Of a stretch of DNA of 20,080 nt, positions 5,957 through 12,241 are shown piece after piece; position 1 is the first letter of the stretch; every line of letters starts with the position of its first letter. The notes under the pieces are model-generated. The model saw only the letters and a list, made by a program, of their open reading frames with translations. It ran no database searches and was not told the DNA's origin. The position numbers and the translations under genes were made by a program. Origin of the DNA: a virus; the IMG/VR virus record IMGVR_UViG_3300002488_000040, positions 10,313-30,392 of that record; one strand, 5' to 3'.

Positions 5957-6349
5957 CTACGGTTTGACGTTCTCAGGACAACTATATGACCCAATAAGTT
6001 GGTCGGTCAACTTAGACGGCTCGCATCGTTGCTTATCTGTTTCACCTGTTCGAATACAGAGCGCCCACATGCATTGCAGAGACATGGGATCCCCCCCAAC
6101 CTCTTTGATGCATGGGGGAGGCAATTCCGTCAACTTGTTGGCAATCGCACTTTCGCGCTGAGCTTCTTCAACTGCAACTTGTTGTACCTTGGCCACCAGC
6201 TCTTGATTACCACTGTTGAGCTCAGCAATGGCCTCAGTTTGCGCCTCAATCGCTTCTGCACCGGCATCAGGCTTCAGACCCCACCCAGCACCGAAACCGA
6301 CGCTCAGGGACGCTACAACAGCAATAACGGTCAGTGTGACGGGTTCCAT
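5957..6349 (-). CDS. Rz/i-spanin-like membrane protein with conserved cysteines
   Basis: The frame has ATGs at 6358 and 6349. The GAGG site lies 9-10 bases before 6349 but directly abuts 6358, so 6349 (130 residues, MEPVTLTVIAVVASL) is the better start. An N-terminal hydrophobic helix (about residues 5-24) is followed by an Ala/Glu/Gln-rich coiled coil (AEAIEAQTEAIAELNSGNQELVAKVQQVAVEEAQRE as read in pieces), then a cysteine-containing end: LPPPC, LQCMWALCIRTGETDKQRCE, SYSCPENV. A membrane anchor, periplasmic coiled coil and cysteines near the C-terminus are compatible with an i-spanin. The PPC...C.W..C.R.GETD.QRC pattern looks family-specific, but I cannot name the family with certainty. Confidence 0.7.
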   Translation of the reverse strand: MEPVTLTVIAVVASLSVGFGAGWGLKPDAGAEAIEAQTEAIAELNSGNQELVAKVQQVAVEEAQRESAIANKLTELPPPCIKEVGGDPMSLQCMWALCIRTGETDKQRCEPSKLTDQLIGSYSCPENVKP

Positions 6350-6368
6350 GTTCAACATTCCTCACTCG

Positions 6369-6767
6369 CTATGCACAAAGTATTTTGACGATGACTGCAG
6401 ACGTTGCATTCGCCGATGTTCCAGCTGCAGCACCTGTGGTCACCCAGTACGACAATCCAGTCGACAAGGCCAAGCCTGCAGGAAACGAGTAGCACATCTT
6501 AGTAAACGCCGGAGCAATGAAGCTGTGGTCGGGTGTCCCAGCTCCGTTCGCAGTAGACACCGATGGCTGAAAGTCGGTGTTGTCCCGAATCTTCAGGTAC
6601 ACCGTGGATGAGTTGGCCTCATTGTCGATTTCAATCAAGTAGATTGTCCCACTGCCCGTGAGTGCGTTTTTCTGATCTGCAATGTCATTGTCATGACCCT
6701 TTGCATTTCGGTTGAGAACGTACTTGCCACCGAGCTCGGTCAATGCAGATGTTGTTACGGAAGCCAT
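6369..6767 (-). CDS. small beta-rich virion-type protein, copy B'
   Basis: This 132-residue Ala/Thr/Ser-rich protein (MASVTTSALTELGGKYVLNRN...) is probably all beta. It has GSGTIYLIEIDNEANSSTVYLKIRD, then AFTKMCYSFPAGLALSTGLSYWVTTG, and ends SANATSAVIVKILCA. The order G-x-IYxI...N...YLK, PAG, GLxY, final strand is shared with the genes at 6767, 7619 and 8012, and the end is closest to the 7619-8002 protein (GLRYFGTST... TTAANALVAKFLFI). Such small beta-sandwich proteins encoded next to fibre genes are usually capsid decoration or tail-tip components, but I cannot assign it to a family. Its ATG overlaps the stop of the previous gene (TGATG), giving coupled translation with copy A'. Confidence 0.75.
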   Translation of the reverse strand: MASVTTSALTELGGKYVLNRNAKGHDNDIADQKNALTGSGTIYLIEIDNEANSSTVYLKIRDNTDFQPSVSTANGAGTPDHSFIAPAFTKMCYSFPAGLALSTGLSYWVTTGAAAGTSANATSAVIVKILCA

Positions 6768-7123
6768 CAGCCCACCAAGAACCTGACATTGACACCAGCT
6801 GCAGGAGCGGTGTTGTCTTGGGGATTAGAGTTCGCAGTCACAGCAAAACTCAAGTACGTGTATGGAAGTCCATCCGGAATCTCAATCATCGTCGTCGAGG
6901 TAGCAGGGATTTTGAAAACCATGTCTGCCACCGTGGTAGACATGGTCACAGACTCTGCGTCAAACAGCTTTAGCGACGCTGCGTTGTTGCTGTTGACGAA
7001 GTGGATAGCGTAGATGGAGCCAGGACCAGAGGTTGTGTTGACAATTGCAGTCTCATCGCACGCCGTCTCTTGGACAATCTCGTACTTGAATGCGTCTTCA
7101 AACTTGGTCTTGGACAGTGCCAT
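6767..7123 (-). CDS. small beta-rich virion-type protein, copy A'
   Basis: This 118-residue protein starts MALSKTKFEDAFKYEIVQETA and continues with GSIYAIHFVNSNNAASLKLFD, VADMVFKIPA, IEIPDGLPYTYLSFAVTANSN and a final VNVRFLVG. It aligns clearly with the 8012-8389 protein (MALSSAQFDNTVLTYKIIKQT; GKLYEISLVNNSSSNAYFKA; HIPAGLSFTKLSFWAVTN). It is therefore a paralogue, probably a beta-sandwich virion protein. It follows the unknown 7127-7390 gene by three bases and is coupled to copy B' through TGATG. No signal peptide or membrane segment is present. Exact role is unknown; head decoration or tail-tip are the simplest options given the fibre genes upstream. Confidence 0.75.
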   Translation of the reverse strand: MALSKTKFEDAFKYEIVQETACDETAIVNTTSGPGSIYAIHFVNSNNAASLKLFDAESVTMSTTVADMVFKIPATSTTMIEIPDGLPYTYLSFAVTANSNPQDNTAPAAGVNVRFLVG

Positions 7124-7126
7124 CTA

Positions 7127-7390
7127 CTATTCCATGCCCTTCACTTTTACAGATGAATCATCTACATCGATGGGCTGAACTGGGTTGGGGCGAGCCTTGG
7201 GCTTCACCTTTGGTCCGGCAGGAATATCGACGGACATTGAGTCCTTAGGCTTCTTGGCCTTGATGTCGATGGTCCCGAACCTAAGCACCACAGCCTTTTG
7301 AGCTGAAGTCAGGTTCTTGCCCTCTCCCGCGTTGATTTCATCCAACTTTCGTGCGTCTTCTTCAGACATATCTTCAGTCATACCGAACAT
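7127..7390 (-). CDS. unknown small hydrophilic protein
   Basis: This 87-residue protein is without cysteine, membrane segment or recognised family. The N-terminal half (MFGMTEDMSEEDARKLDEINAG, then LTSAQKAVVLRFG) is likely helical. The second half is a Lys/Pro-rich, probably extended tail (KAKKPKDSMSVDIPAGPKVKPKARPNPVQPIDVDD). It is translated from a TAAGGAGCTCATTATG junction and is followed after three bases by copy A'. It may be a linker or adaptor for the neighbouring virion proteins, a guess from position alone. Confidence 0.65.
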   Translation of the reverse strand: MFGMTEDMSEEDARKLDEINAGEGKNLTSAQKAVVLRFGTIDIKAKKPKDSMSVDIPAGPKVKPKARPNPVQPIDVDDSSVKVKGME

Positions 7391-7403
7391 AATGAGCTCC
7401 TTA
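7388..7403 (-). promoter_or_regulatory. translation start module TAAGGAGCTCATTATG
   Basis: The stop of the holin-like gene, the GGAG ribosome site and the ATG of the next gene in 16 bases on the - strand. It shares GGAGCTCA with the junctions at 3087, 8000 and 11739. Confidence 0.65.
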
Positions 7404-7610
7404 CTCTGCGCTTGCAGCCACAGCCTTCTTCTCAGCTGCGTCTACGTAACCTTGACCCAGAATGTACGAGACGCACACGCCGGCAGAAAGCTTGAGTGCT
7501 TCGCCCAAACCGATGTCTTCGCTCACGAACGCAAGCACTGGGGGAAGCAGAGCTCCGATGAATGCTGCCCAGAACTTTCTCGAGGCCAGCTTGGCTTTCA
7601 ATGTTTCCAT
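7401..7610 (-). CDS. holin-like two-helix membrane protein
   Basis: This 69-residue protein has two hydrophobic helices, about residues 13-30 (KFWAAFIGALLPPVLAFV) and 40-57 (LSAGVCVSYILGQGYVDA), with a basic N-terminus (KAKLASRK) and a charged end (AAEKKAVAASAE). The S-R-K-F-W-A-A start and YILGQGYVDA segment resemble small proteins commonly annotated as phage holins. Such proteins oligomerise in the inner membrane and trigger release or activation of the cell-wall enzyme. It has a good ribosome site (TAGGAGAGATCATG). It lies about 1.8 kb upstream of the enzyme gene in the same operon, separated by the A'-B' pair, which is unusual for a simple lysis cassette. A second holin-like gene lies at 4740, so which is the real holin is open. 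Confidence 0.72.
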   Translation of the reverse strand: METLKAKLASRKFWAAFIGALLPPVLAFVSEDIGLGEALKLSAGVCVSYILGQGYVDAAEKKAVAASAE

Positions 7611-7618
7611 GATCTCTC

Positions 7619-8002
7619 CTAGATGAAAAGGAATTTGGCTACCAATGCGTTGGCAGCTGTAGTTGGCGCTTGAGTAGAGCCGTTTGCTTTTGTAGATGTC
7701 CCAAAGTAACGCAGGCCGCCAGCTAAAGCGTTTCCTTCAGAGCAGACATACTCTATTTTTTCACCGGCGGGCACCGGGAACACATAGTCTGGGTTGTTGC
7801 TATCTGGCGCCCCCGATGTACCGTCATACACCTTGATGTATGAAGTGCTTGTGGTGATAACTCCACTTGAGCCGTCACCAATCAGGTAGTACCAAGTCGT
7901 TGATCCAGAATTAGCCTGAACAGGATTTGCGTCATCGACGGCACTGTCGGTCACTATTGTGTCAGCAAGAGCTGCCGGTACTGTTCCAGTAGTTACTGCC
8001 AT
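7619..8002 (-). CDS. small beta-rich virion-type protein, copy B
   Basis: This 127-residue Ala/Thr/Gly-rich protein starts MAVTTGTVPAALADTIVTDSA. It has STTWYYLIGDGSSG, TSTSYIKVYDGTSG, YVFPVPAGEKIEYVC, GGLRYFGTSTKANG and the end TTAANALVAKFLFI. The order of strand-like segments and the C-terminal end match the 6369-6767 protein, and more loosely the A copies, so it belongs to the four-member local family. It is probably a structural protein of the particle. It begins at a TAGGGAGCTCACATG junction after copy A and is followed by the holin-like gene. Confidence 0.73.
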   Translation of the reverse strand: MAVTTGTVPAALADTIVTDSAVDDANPVQANSGSTTWYYLIGDGSSGVITTSTSYIKVYDGTSGAPDSNNPDYVFPVPAGEKIEYVCSEGNALAGGLRYFGTSTKANGSTQAPTTAANALVAKFLFI

Positions 8003-8014
8003 GTGAGCTCCCTA
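8000..8014 (-). promoter_or_regulatory. translation start module TAGGGAGCTCACATG
   Basis: The stop of copy A, the GGGAG ribosome site and the ATG of copy B in 15 bases on the - strand. It is identical to the fibre gene start at 11739-11753 except for one base in the stop codon region. Confidence 0.7.
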
Positions 8015-8389
8015 TGAGGTAACCAAAGTAGTAACTAGACCGTTACCACTGTTCAGGGTTGGAGACGTAGTGTTGTTGTCCGTTGGATTGGTCACGGCCC
8101 AAAAGCTGAGTTTGGTAAATGACAGCCCAGCAGGGATGTGCCAGCGTTTGGATTCTGCAGCATTCACACGAATCATCAGCTCGGGAATAGTGGTTCCAGG
8201 CGTCACGACATCATCATCCAGTGTGGCTTTGAAATAAGCGTTCGAAGATGAGTTGTTGACCAAAGAAATCTCATACAGCTTCCCAGACTCGGACGTCACA
8301 TCTACGTTTGCGGTAGCGTTCGTAATGGTCTGCTTGATGATTTTGTATGTGAGAACTGTGTTGTCAAACTGAGCTGAAGACAGAGCCAT
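8012..8389 (-). CDS. small beta-rich virion-type protein, copy A
   Basis: This 125-residue protein starts MALSSAQFDNTVLTYKIIKQT, with GKLYEISLVNNSSSNAYFKA, IPELMIRVNA, HIPAGLSFTKLSFWAVTN and the end GNGLVTTLVTS. It is the clear paralogue of the 6767-7123 protein: the same start, the same IP-x-GL-x-(Y/F)T-x-LSF segment and a similar length. No membrane or signal segment is visible. It is likely an all-beta structural protein of the phage particle. It is preceded by TTAAGGAAAAGTCATG, which contains an AAGGA ribosome site, and follows the 33-residue microprotein gene by 17 bases. Confidence 0.75.
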   Translation of the reverse strand: MALSSAQFDNTVLTYKIIKQTITNATANVDVTSESGKLYEISLVNNSSSNAYFKATLDDDVVTPGTTIPELMIRVNAAESKRWHIPAGLSFTKLSFWAVTNPTDNNTTSPTLNSGNGLVTTLVTS

Positions 8390-8406
8390 GACTTTTCCTT
8401 AAGTGA

Positions 8407-8508
8407 TTAGCCGCTTGCCAGCAGTACGGTTCCGAGAGCGAGCACAGCCAGTCGTCGCCAAGAGATGCGCTTCTGTGAACAAAAAAGTTGGTCGATGAAA
8501 TCCTTCAT
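8407..8508 (-). CDS. 33-residue membrane microprotein
   Basis: This short frame begins at ATG 8508, with GGGAGAAATA directly ahead, and ends at TAA 8407-8409. The product starts MKDFIDQLFCSQKRISWRR and continues with LAVLALGTVLLASG. A basic RISWRR patch is followed by one short hydrophobic helix at the very C-terminus. It fills the gap between the Asp-box protein (stop 8518) and copy A, has a good ribosome site, and lies in the direction of the operon, all of which argue for a real gene. The ending LASG* is abrupt, so it may be a shortened relative of longer phage proteins with an RISWRR-plus-helix start. Function unknown; a small holin or anti-holin-like role is possible. Confidence 0.5.
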   Translation of the reverse strand: MKDFIDQLFCSQKRISWRRLAVLALGTVLLASG

Positions 8509-8517
8509 TATTTCTCC

Positions 8518-9651
8518 CTATAGAGGCAAGTATACGTTGGGGGCGCAATCTAGCATGTCCTTGCCGCCCATGTTTTGCTCAGAAGCACTAAAGTTTACGC
8601 CGTTATCGGTGCTAAAAAACATGTCTCCAGTGAAACAAGCCACGCACCACGTTCCAGATCCGTCTGTTGATATAGCCGACAAAGTTCCGTGAGTAGTTCC
8701 ACTGATGAAGTCCACACCATTTTCAACTACGGTTATGGTTTTACCATTAATATCAATTATTGATTTAAGCTGGCCGCCTACAGCTATGACGCGACCACCA
8801 GCGGCGGCAACGCGAGTATCAAATTGGAAACATGCCCCACCATGATTACTAATAGTAGTTTCAGTTGACCAGTCAGTTAAATCTGATGCCGCCGCAGTAA
8901 AACACTCTCCACCATTGACTCCAGCAAAAAGCGTAGAGTTGGTATACGCTAAAACTCTAATATCACCAGGATCTGCATTGCTTGAATCGAGTAGTGTGTG
9001 AAGCAGGCTCCAAGATGAACCATCATTAGTACTTTGGTAAATTCTATTTTGCTGCGCGAACCACCAAGTTCCAGTACCATTAGATGCCAAAGCATAAGCA
9101 CGTTCACTGTTAATCCCACTAGCGCCACTAACATCAACGTGACTCCAGTCCTTACCATTGGTTGATCTGAAAACATCAGGTCCACCCATCTTGCCGACCG
9201 CGATCCAAACATCATTACCCCACTGAACTTGGTCTCTTCGTCCAGTTAAGCCTCCACCACCACTCAATGAATTTACACCAGTCCATGGACCCGAACTCGG
9301 GATACCTTCTTTGTATGACAACTCGCATGAGTCATCCGCATACGTACCAACCCATATTTCATCGCCATTTTCATCTTTACCGTATGCAACAGAAATATGA
9401 TCGATACTACTAGATGGGTTTGGACTGCTACCACCCTGGAATGAGTCATAGTCAGTCCAATCATTTCCTGCTTTAAGATCGGCATCGGTAATGTAGCCAA
9501 CTCTTCTGTCGTCACCTACAGCAAACCAATATGTTGCGCCTGAAGAAGGCTTAGTCGCGCCGTCACACTTTACGATACTACCAACCGCTACACCGTCAAT
9601 CTTAATAATGTCTGCTGCGGCAACACCATTATATTTAGTGTAGTCAGCCAT
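8518..9651 (-). CDS. Asp-box (BNR-like) repeat protein, likely virion adhesin
   Basis: This 377-residue protein has a short N-terminal piece with a doubled pattern (ADIIKIDGVAVGSIVKCDG, residues 13-31) and a body that reads like a sialidase-type beta-propeller. Asp-box-like motifs occur at about 162-169 (RSTNGKDW), 206-214 (QSTNDGSSW) and 346-354 (FSTDNGVNF), with W/V-rich strands such as YWFAVGDD, EIWVGTYADD, DVWIAVG, WWFAQQNRIYQ and WCVACF between them. Three clear motifs in ~340 residues suggest several blades. Catalytic sialidase residues are not evident, so binding rather than hydrolysis is likely. The ATG overlaps the TAA of the fibre gene (TAATG), suggesting the two are co-translated parts of the same host-recognition structure. 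A receptor-binding role is inference. Confidence 0.8.
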   Translation of the reverse strand: MADYTKYNGVAAADIIKIDGVAVGSIVKCDGATKPSSGATYWFAVGDDRRVGYITDADLKAGNDWTDYDSFQGGSSPNPSSSIDHISVAYGKDENGDEIWVGTYADDSCELSYKEGIPSSGPWTGVNSLSGGGGLTGRRDQVQWGNDVWIAVGKMGGPDVFRSTNGKDWSHVDVSGASGINSERAYALASNGTGTWWFAQQNRIYQSTNDGSSWSLLHTLLDSSNADPGDIRVLAYTNSTLFAGVNGGECFTAAASDLTDWSTETTISNHGGACFQFDTRVAAAGGRVIAVGGQLKSIIDINGKTITVVENGVDFISGTTHGTLSAISTDGSGTWCVACFTGDMFFSTDNGVNFSASEQNMGGKDMLDCAPNVYLPL

Positions 9652-11741
9652 TATAGCTCAACGTGGTTGTTAGATGGGTTGAAGTAAATAAGTACGTCAC
9701 CACCGTCGTCATCAAGCGCGTGACCTACGATTCTTACGAAGTCACCCCCACCGGAAGGTGCGGTAAAGTCAAGGTGTCCAGCCGTCGTGCTGACATAAAT
9801 AGGAAGCCCATCTACAGCACCAGATCCGGGAACATTTAGAATCTCGGTCGATGGGATACGAATAAAACCCTCCATCAAGCAGCCTGCGGTTCTTGCGTTC
9901 CCGAGACCAATACCAAGCATCTGCGTTGCACCAGTAGCAACAGCGTCAGCATCTGTTTGATCCCACGTCCCATCAGTATGCAAGAAGTAAAGCTGACCAA
10001 CAGTCAGGGTATCATCGGCCCCTGGGCTATAGCGAAGAACGCGACCACCGCCTTCCCCATCTGCAAGTTGGTTCTCAAAAGTAACTAAGTTGTAGTCATG
10101 AATGACATTCAGAGAAACTTTGGGCGCTGTGTCTCGAACACCAAGAGCACCTGAAACGCTTGTCTTTGATGTAGTTACGTTACCGATAATGACGTTGACT
10201 TCATCCTCAGCGCTTCCATCTTCGATTACGAGGCCGTTCTGAAACTCCCCATCGTGAGTGGCTACACCGAGCATCAGCCGGCCACCCTCGGCACCGTTTG
10301 ATGCGTCGGCTACTTCAGCCCTGACCTTCGCGAAAAGAATATTGTCTTGGTTGTCATCGTCTCCGAAGAACTCAATCTCACCACAACCATCTGCATCAGC
10401 ACCAGCAGCGCCCTTGTCTTTTACAAACCGGAGGACTGCGGCAGTAGAGTCATTGACTGTGTTCTTGATAACGACATCGCCATCGGGCTCAAGATTGATG
10501 TCTGCATTCGCGCCGTCATCGTCGGTAGTCGTGATGGTCAGGGCACCATTCGCACCAGTAGCGATTGTGCAGAAGTCTCCAGTGTCGGCTGAACTGAGCA
10601 TCTTGATGTCGGGACCACCGTCATCAATCTTCATGAACACGCCTTGGTTGAAGTCTGCGCCTGTTGCAGTCAAGTCCAAGGCTCTGGTCGTAGTGTTTCC
10701 TGGCCCACTACCAGTCGCAGTGATTTCAATGCCTTTAACCAGCGTTGTACCCGCCGCTGACGCATGTTGAAGCGTCGGAGTCAACTTGGCGCCAACCATC
10801 TCGTTTGTGCCGTTGGTGGCTGTAGTGTTGTCCATGTCGACATTGATGCCAATCATCGTATTGTCAGACGTACTTGCGCCCGTCTTGTCAAAGTCTATGT
10901 CGAGTCCGATAGTGCTAGAGGCATCGGTAACGCTGAAGTTTTGATCGAGCGTCACTCCAGTAGCAGCAGTAACGGTGCTAGTCACAACCCCGGTGTTCAC
11001 CACACCAGCGAAAGTCGAAGACAAATCGTCGCTAATCGTCAAGGCTGTAGCGAGAGAGTTCAAGCTGCTGCCGGAGGATCCAGCGTTCGCGGTCTTGAAG
11101 ACGATGTCGCCACCGGCACCGCTACCCTTACCTTGGCCACCAGAGATGGTAACCGAGCCACCAGCTTGGTTATTGCTTGTGCCCGCAGTAGGCGCTCCGC
11201 CAGAAATATTAAGCGTAGCACCTGCTGCATCATGGGCTGTAGCCCCCACAGCAAGCGTAGAGTTTGTGGCTCCGTAAGTGATGTCGCCGCCTGTGACGGT
11301 AAGGTCGGTACCAACAGTAACGGCAGCGTTAAACAGAGCCGCACCAGCTTCTGACATATCGAGAGTCAGTGCGGTAATGTCACTGGTATCGTCGGTGCCC
11401 TTGAAAATAATGTCAGCATCGCCTGCTTGGGCATCAAGGGTAATGTTGCCGCTCGATGTGGCGATAGTAACTGCGGCGTCACCCGTGCTGATGTCATCTG
11501 CGGCAGTACCACCACCACCACCGGCAATCGATGTACCAGACGTAATCTGGATGTCGTTTCCAGCATCCGTGGTGAAGTACAGTTCACACGGAGTCTGATT
11601 GTCGACCCAGAGTTGACCCTTGCCGGCTTCGTCTGCCTGAGCGTCTGCACGCTCTTGTATGAATACGGTACCCGATGCGTCTACATCAGTACCGCTAACT
11701 TTCTGACCGCGACCTGTGAATGACCCGTTGAAGGTTGGCAT
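9651..11741 (-). CDS. phage fibre-like structural protein
   Basis: This 696-residue protein is very rich in Gly, Ala, Thr, Asp and Ser, with no cysteine-rich or membrane part. The N-terminus (MPTFNGSFTGRGQKVSG...GQLWVDNQTPCELYFTTDAGNDIQI) looks like an attachment or trimerisation start. A Gly-rich linker (AGGGGG) follows, then hundreds of residues of short strand repeats such as NITLDAQAGDADIIFKGTDD, LTLDMSEAGAALF, VGTDLTVTGG and INLEPDGDVVIKN, as in elongated trimeric fibres. The last ~130 residues form a distinct domain: GQLYFLHTDGTWDQTDADA, MLGIGLGNARTAGCLMEGFIRI, GLPIYVSTTAGHL, FVRIVGHALDDDGGDVLIYFNPS. This pattern is common in phage head- or tail-fibre ends. No intramolecular chaperone domain is visible. 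It likely extends from the particle and contacts the host surface. Confidence 0.8.
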   Translation of the reverse strand: MPTFNGSFTGRGQKVSGTDVDASGTVFIQERADAQADEAGKGQLWVDNQTPCELYFTTDAGNDIQITSGTSIAGGGGGTAADDISTGDAAVTIATSSGNITLDAQAGDADIIFKGTDDTSDITALTLDMSEAGAALFNAAVTVGTDLTVTGGDITYGATNSTLAVGATAHDAAGATLNISGGAPTAGTSNNQAGGSVTISGGQGKGSGAGGDIVFKTANAGSSGSSLNSLATALTISDDLSSTFAGVVNTGVVTSTVTAATGVTLDQNFSVTDASSTIGLDIDFDKTGASTSDNTMIGINVDMDNTTATNGTNEMVGAKLTPTLQHASAAGTTLVKGIEITATGSGPGNTTTRALDLTATGADFNQGVFMKIDDGGPDIKMLSSADTGDFCTIATGANGALTITTTDDDGANADINLEPDGDVVIKNTVNDSTAAVLRFVKDKGAAGADADGCGEIEFFGDDDNQDNILFAKVRAEVADASNGAEGGRLMLGVATHDGEFQNGLVIEDGSAEDEVNVIIGNVTTSKTSVSGALGVRDTAPKVSLNVIHDYNLVTFENQLADGEGGGRVLRYSPGADDTLTVGQLYFLHTDGTWDQTDADAVATGATQMLGIGLGNARTAGCLMEGFIRIPSTEILNVPGSGAVDGLPIYVSTTAGHLDFTAPSGGGDFVRIVGHALDDDGGDVLIYFNPSNNHVEL

Positions 11742-11753
11742 GTGAGCTCCTTA
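11739..11753 (-). promoter_or_regulatory. translation start module TAAGGAGCTCACATG
   Basis: The stop of the upstream structural gene, the GGAG ribosome site and the ATG of the fibre gene within 15 bases. It is the consensus form of the junction module seen on both strands of this window. Confidence 0.7.
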
Positions 11754-12179
11754 TGTGTGGTCGTGCCAGTGCAATCGAGCCTTGGACACCTTGCATGCTT
11801 CGGAAGGCTTAATCCACACGTAGCACTTACCCGTTGCAGTCTGACCCGATGGTGCAGTCACGAACAACTTGTCGAGTGAAATGACGCAGTGAACGGTGTT
11901 TGATGAGCCACCTTCAGTGACCGATACGCTAGTCACCTTGGAGGTCAATGGGTCGTCGCCGGTCGAGTCCCAAGTCATGTAGACTTCGATTGTGCCCGTG
12001 CCTGCGTACTCAGTCAGTACGAGGTCCAGCTGAGATAACGAGCAAGCACCAGGCATCGCACGAGACCGAGCATCACTGGGTGTACCAGTCGTCTGCTCTG
12101 CAAGCAACGTGGATGTGAACGCACTTGTCGACGTGATGTTGGTCACTGCCGTGTTTGTAATGAAGCCAGCTCTTGGCAT
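11751..12179 (-). CDS. small beta-rich structural-type protein
   Basis: The frame extends to TTG 12191, but the GGAGG at 12185-12189 sits five bases before ATG 12179 and falls inside the longer version, so the product is taken as 142 residues (MPRAGFITNTAVTNITS...). It is Thr/Ser/Ala-rich, with likely strands LSQLDLVLTEY, GTIEVYMTWDS, NTVHCVISLDKLF, GKCYVWIKPSEACKVSKARLHWHDHT. The last segments carry Cys and several His. I recognise no family. An all-beta protein between a fibre and another structural gene is most likely a virion component such as a fibre-attachment or decoration protein. It follows the intrinsic terminator at 12205-12224, so it is expressed by read-through or from a nearby promoter not identified here. 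Confidence 0.7.
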   Translation of the reverse strand: MPRAGFITNTAVTNITSTSAFTSTLLAEQTTGTPSDARSRAMPGACSLSQLDLVLTEYAGTGTIEVYMTWDSTGDDPLTSKVTSVSVTEGGSSNTVHCVISLDKLFVTAPSGQTATGKCYVWIKPSEACKVSKARLHWHDHT

Positions 12180-12189
12180 CTGAGCCTCC
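12177..12189 (-). promoter_or_regulatory. ribosome site that decides the 12179 start
   Basis: GGAGG, CTCAG and ATG lie consecutively on the - strand. This places a strong ribosome site five bases before ATG 12179 and makes the upstream TTG at 12191 unlikely. The GGAG(G)CTCA core resembles the other junction modules. Confidence 0.7.
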
Positions 12190-12191
12190 AA

Positions 12192-12224
12192 AGAAAGGTT
12201 GAGTGAGGGGGCCGAAGCCCCCTC
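12192..12224 (-). terminator. intrinsic terminator with UUCG loop inside the late operon
   Basis: On the - strand GAGGGGGC, TTCG, GCCCCCTC (12205-12224) form an eight-base-pair GC stem closed by the very stable TTCG tetraloop, followed by ACTCAACCTTTCTTT. The loop reads TTCG only in the - direction and the T-rich tail is on that side, so it acts on leftward transcripts. It lies just after the 12242-12847 gene and should reduce expression of the fibre and lysis genes downstream. Confidence 0.75.
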
Positions 12225-12241
12225 GAATCAATGACTCAGAA

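Noticed and set aside
10258-11354. Two + strand frames of 170 and 196 residues opposite the fibre gene
   Set aside because: They mirror the Gly/Ala/Thr/Asp-rich fibre codons (giving Ser/Pro/Ala/Arg-rich products) and have no ribosome sites or gene context on that strand.
6369-11741. Diversity-generating retroelement acting on fibre or small virion genes
   Set aside because: There is no reverse transcriptase gene, no template repeat and no adenine-biased variable repeat in the window; the small protein similarities are diverged gene copies.
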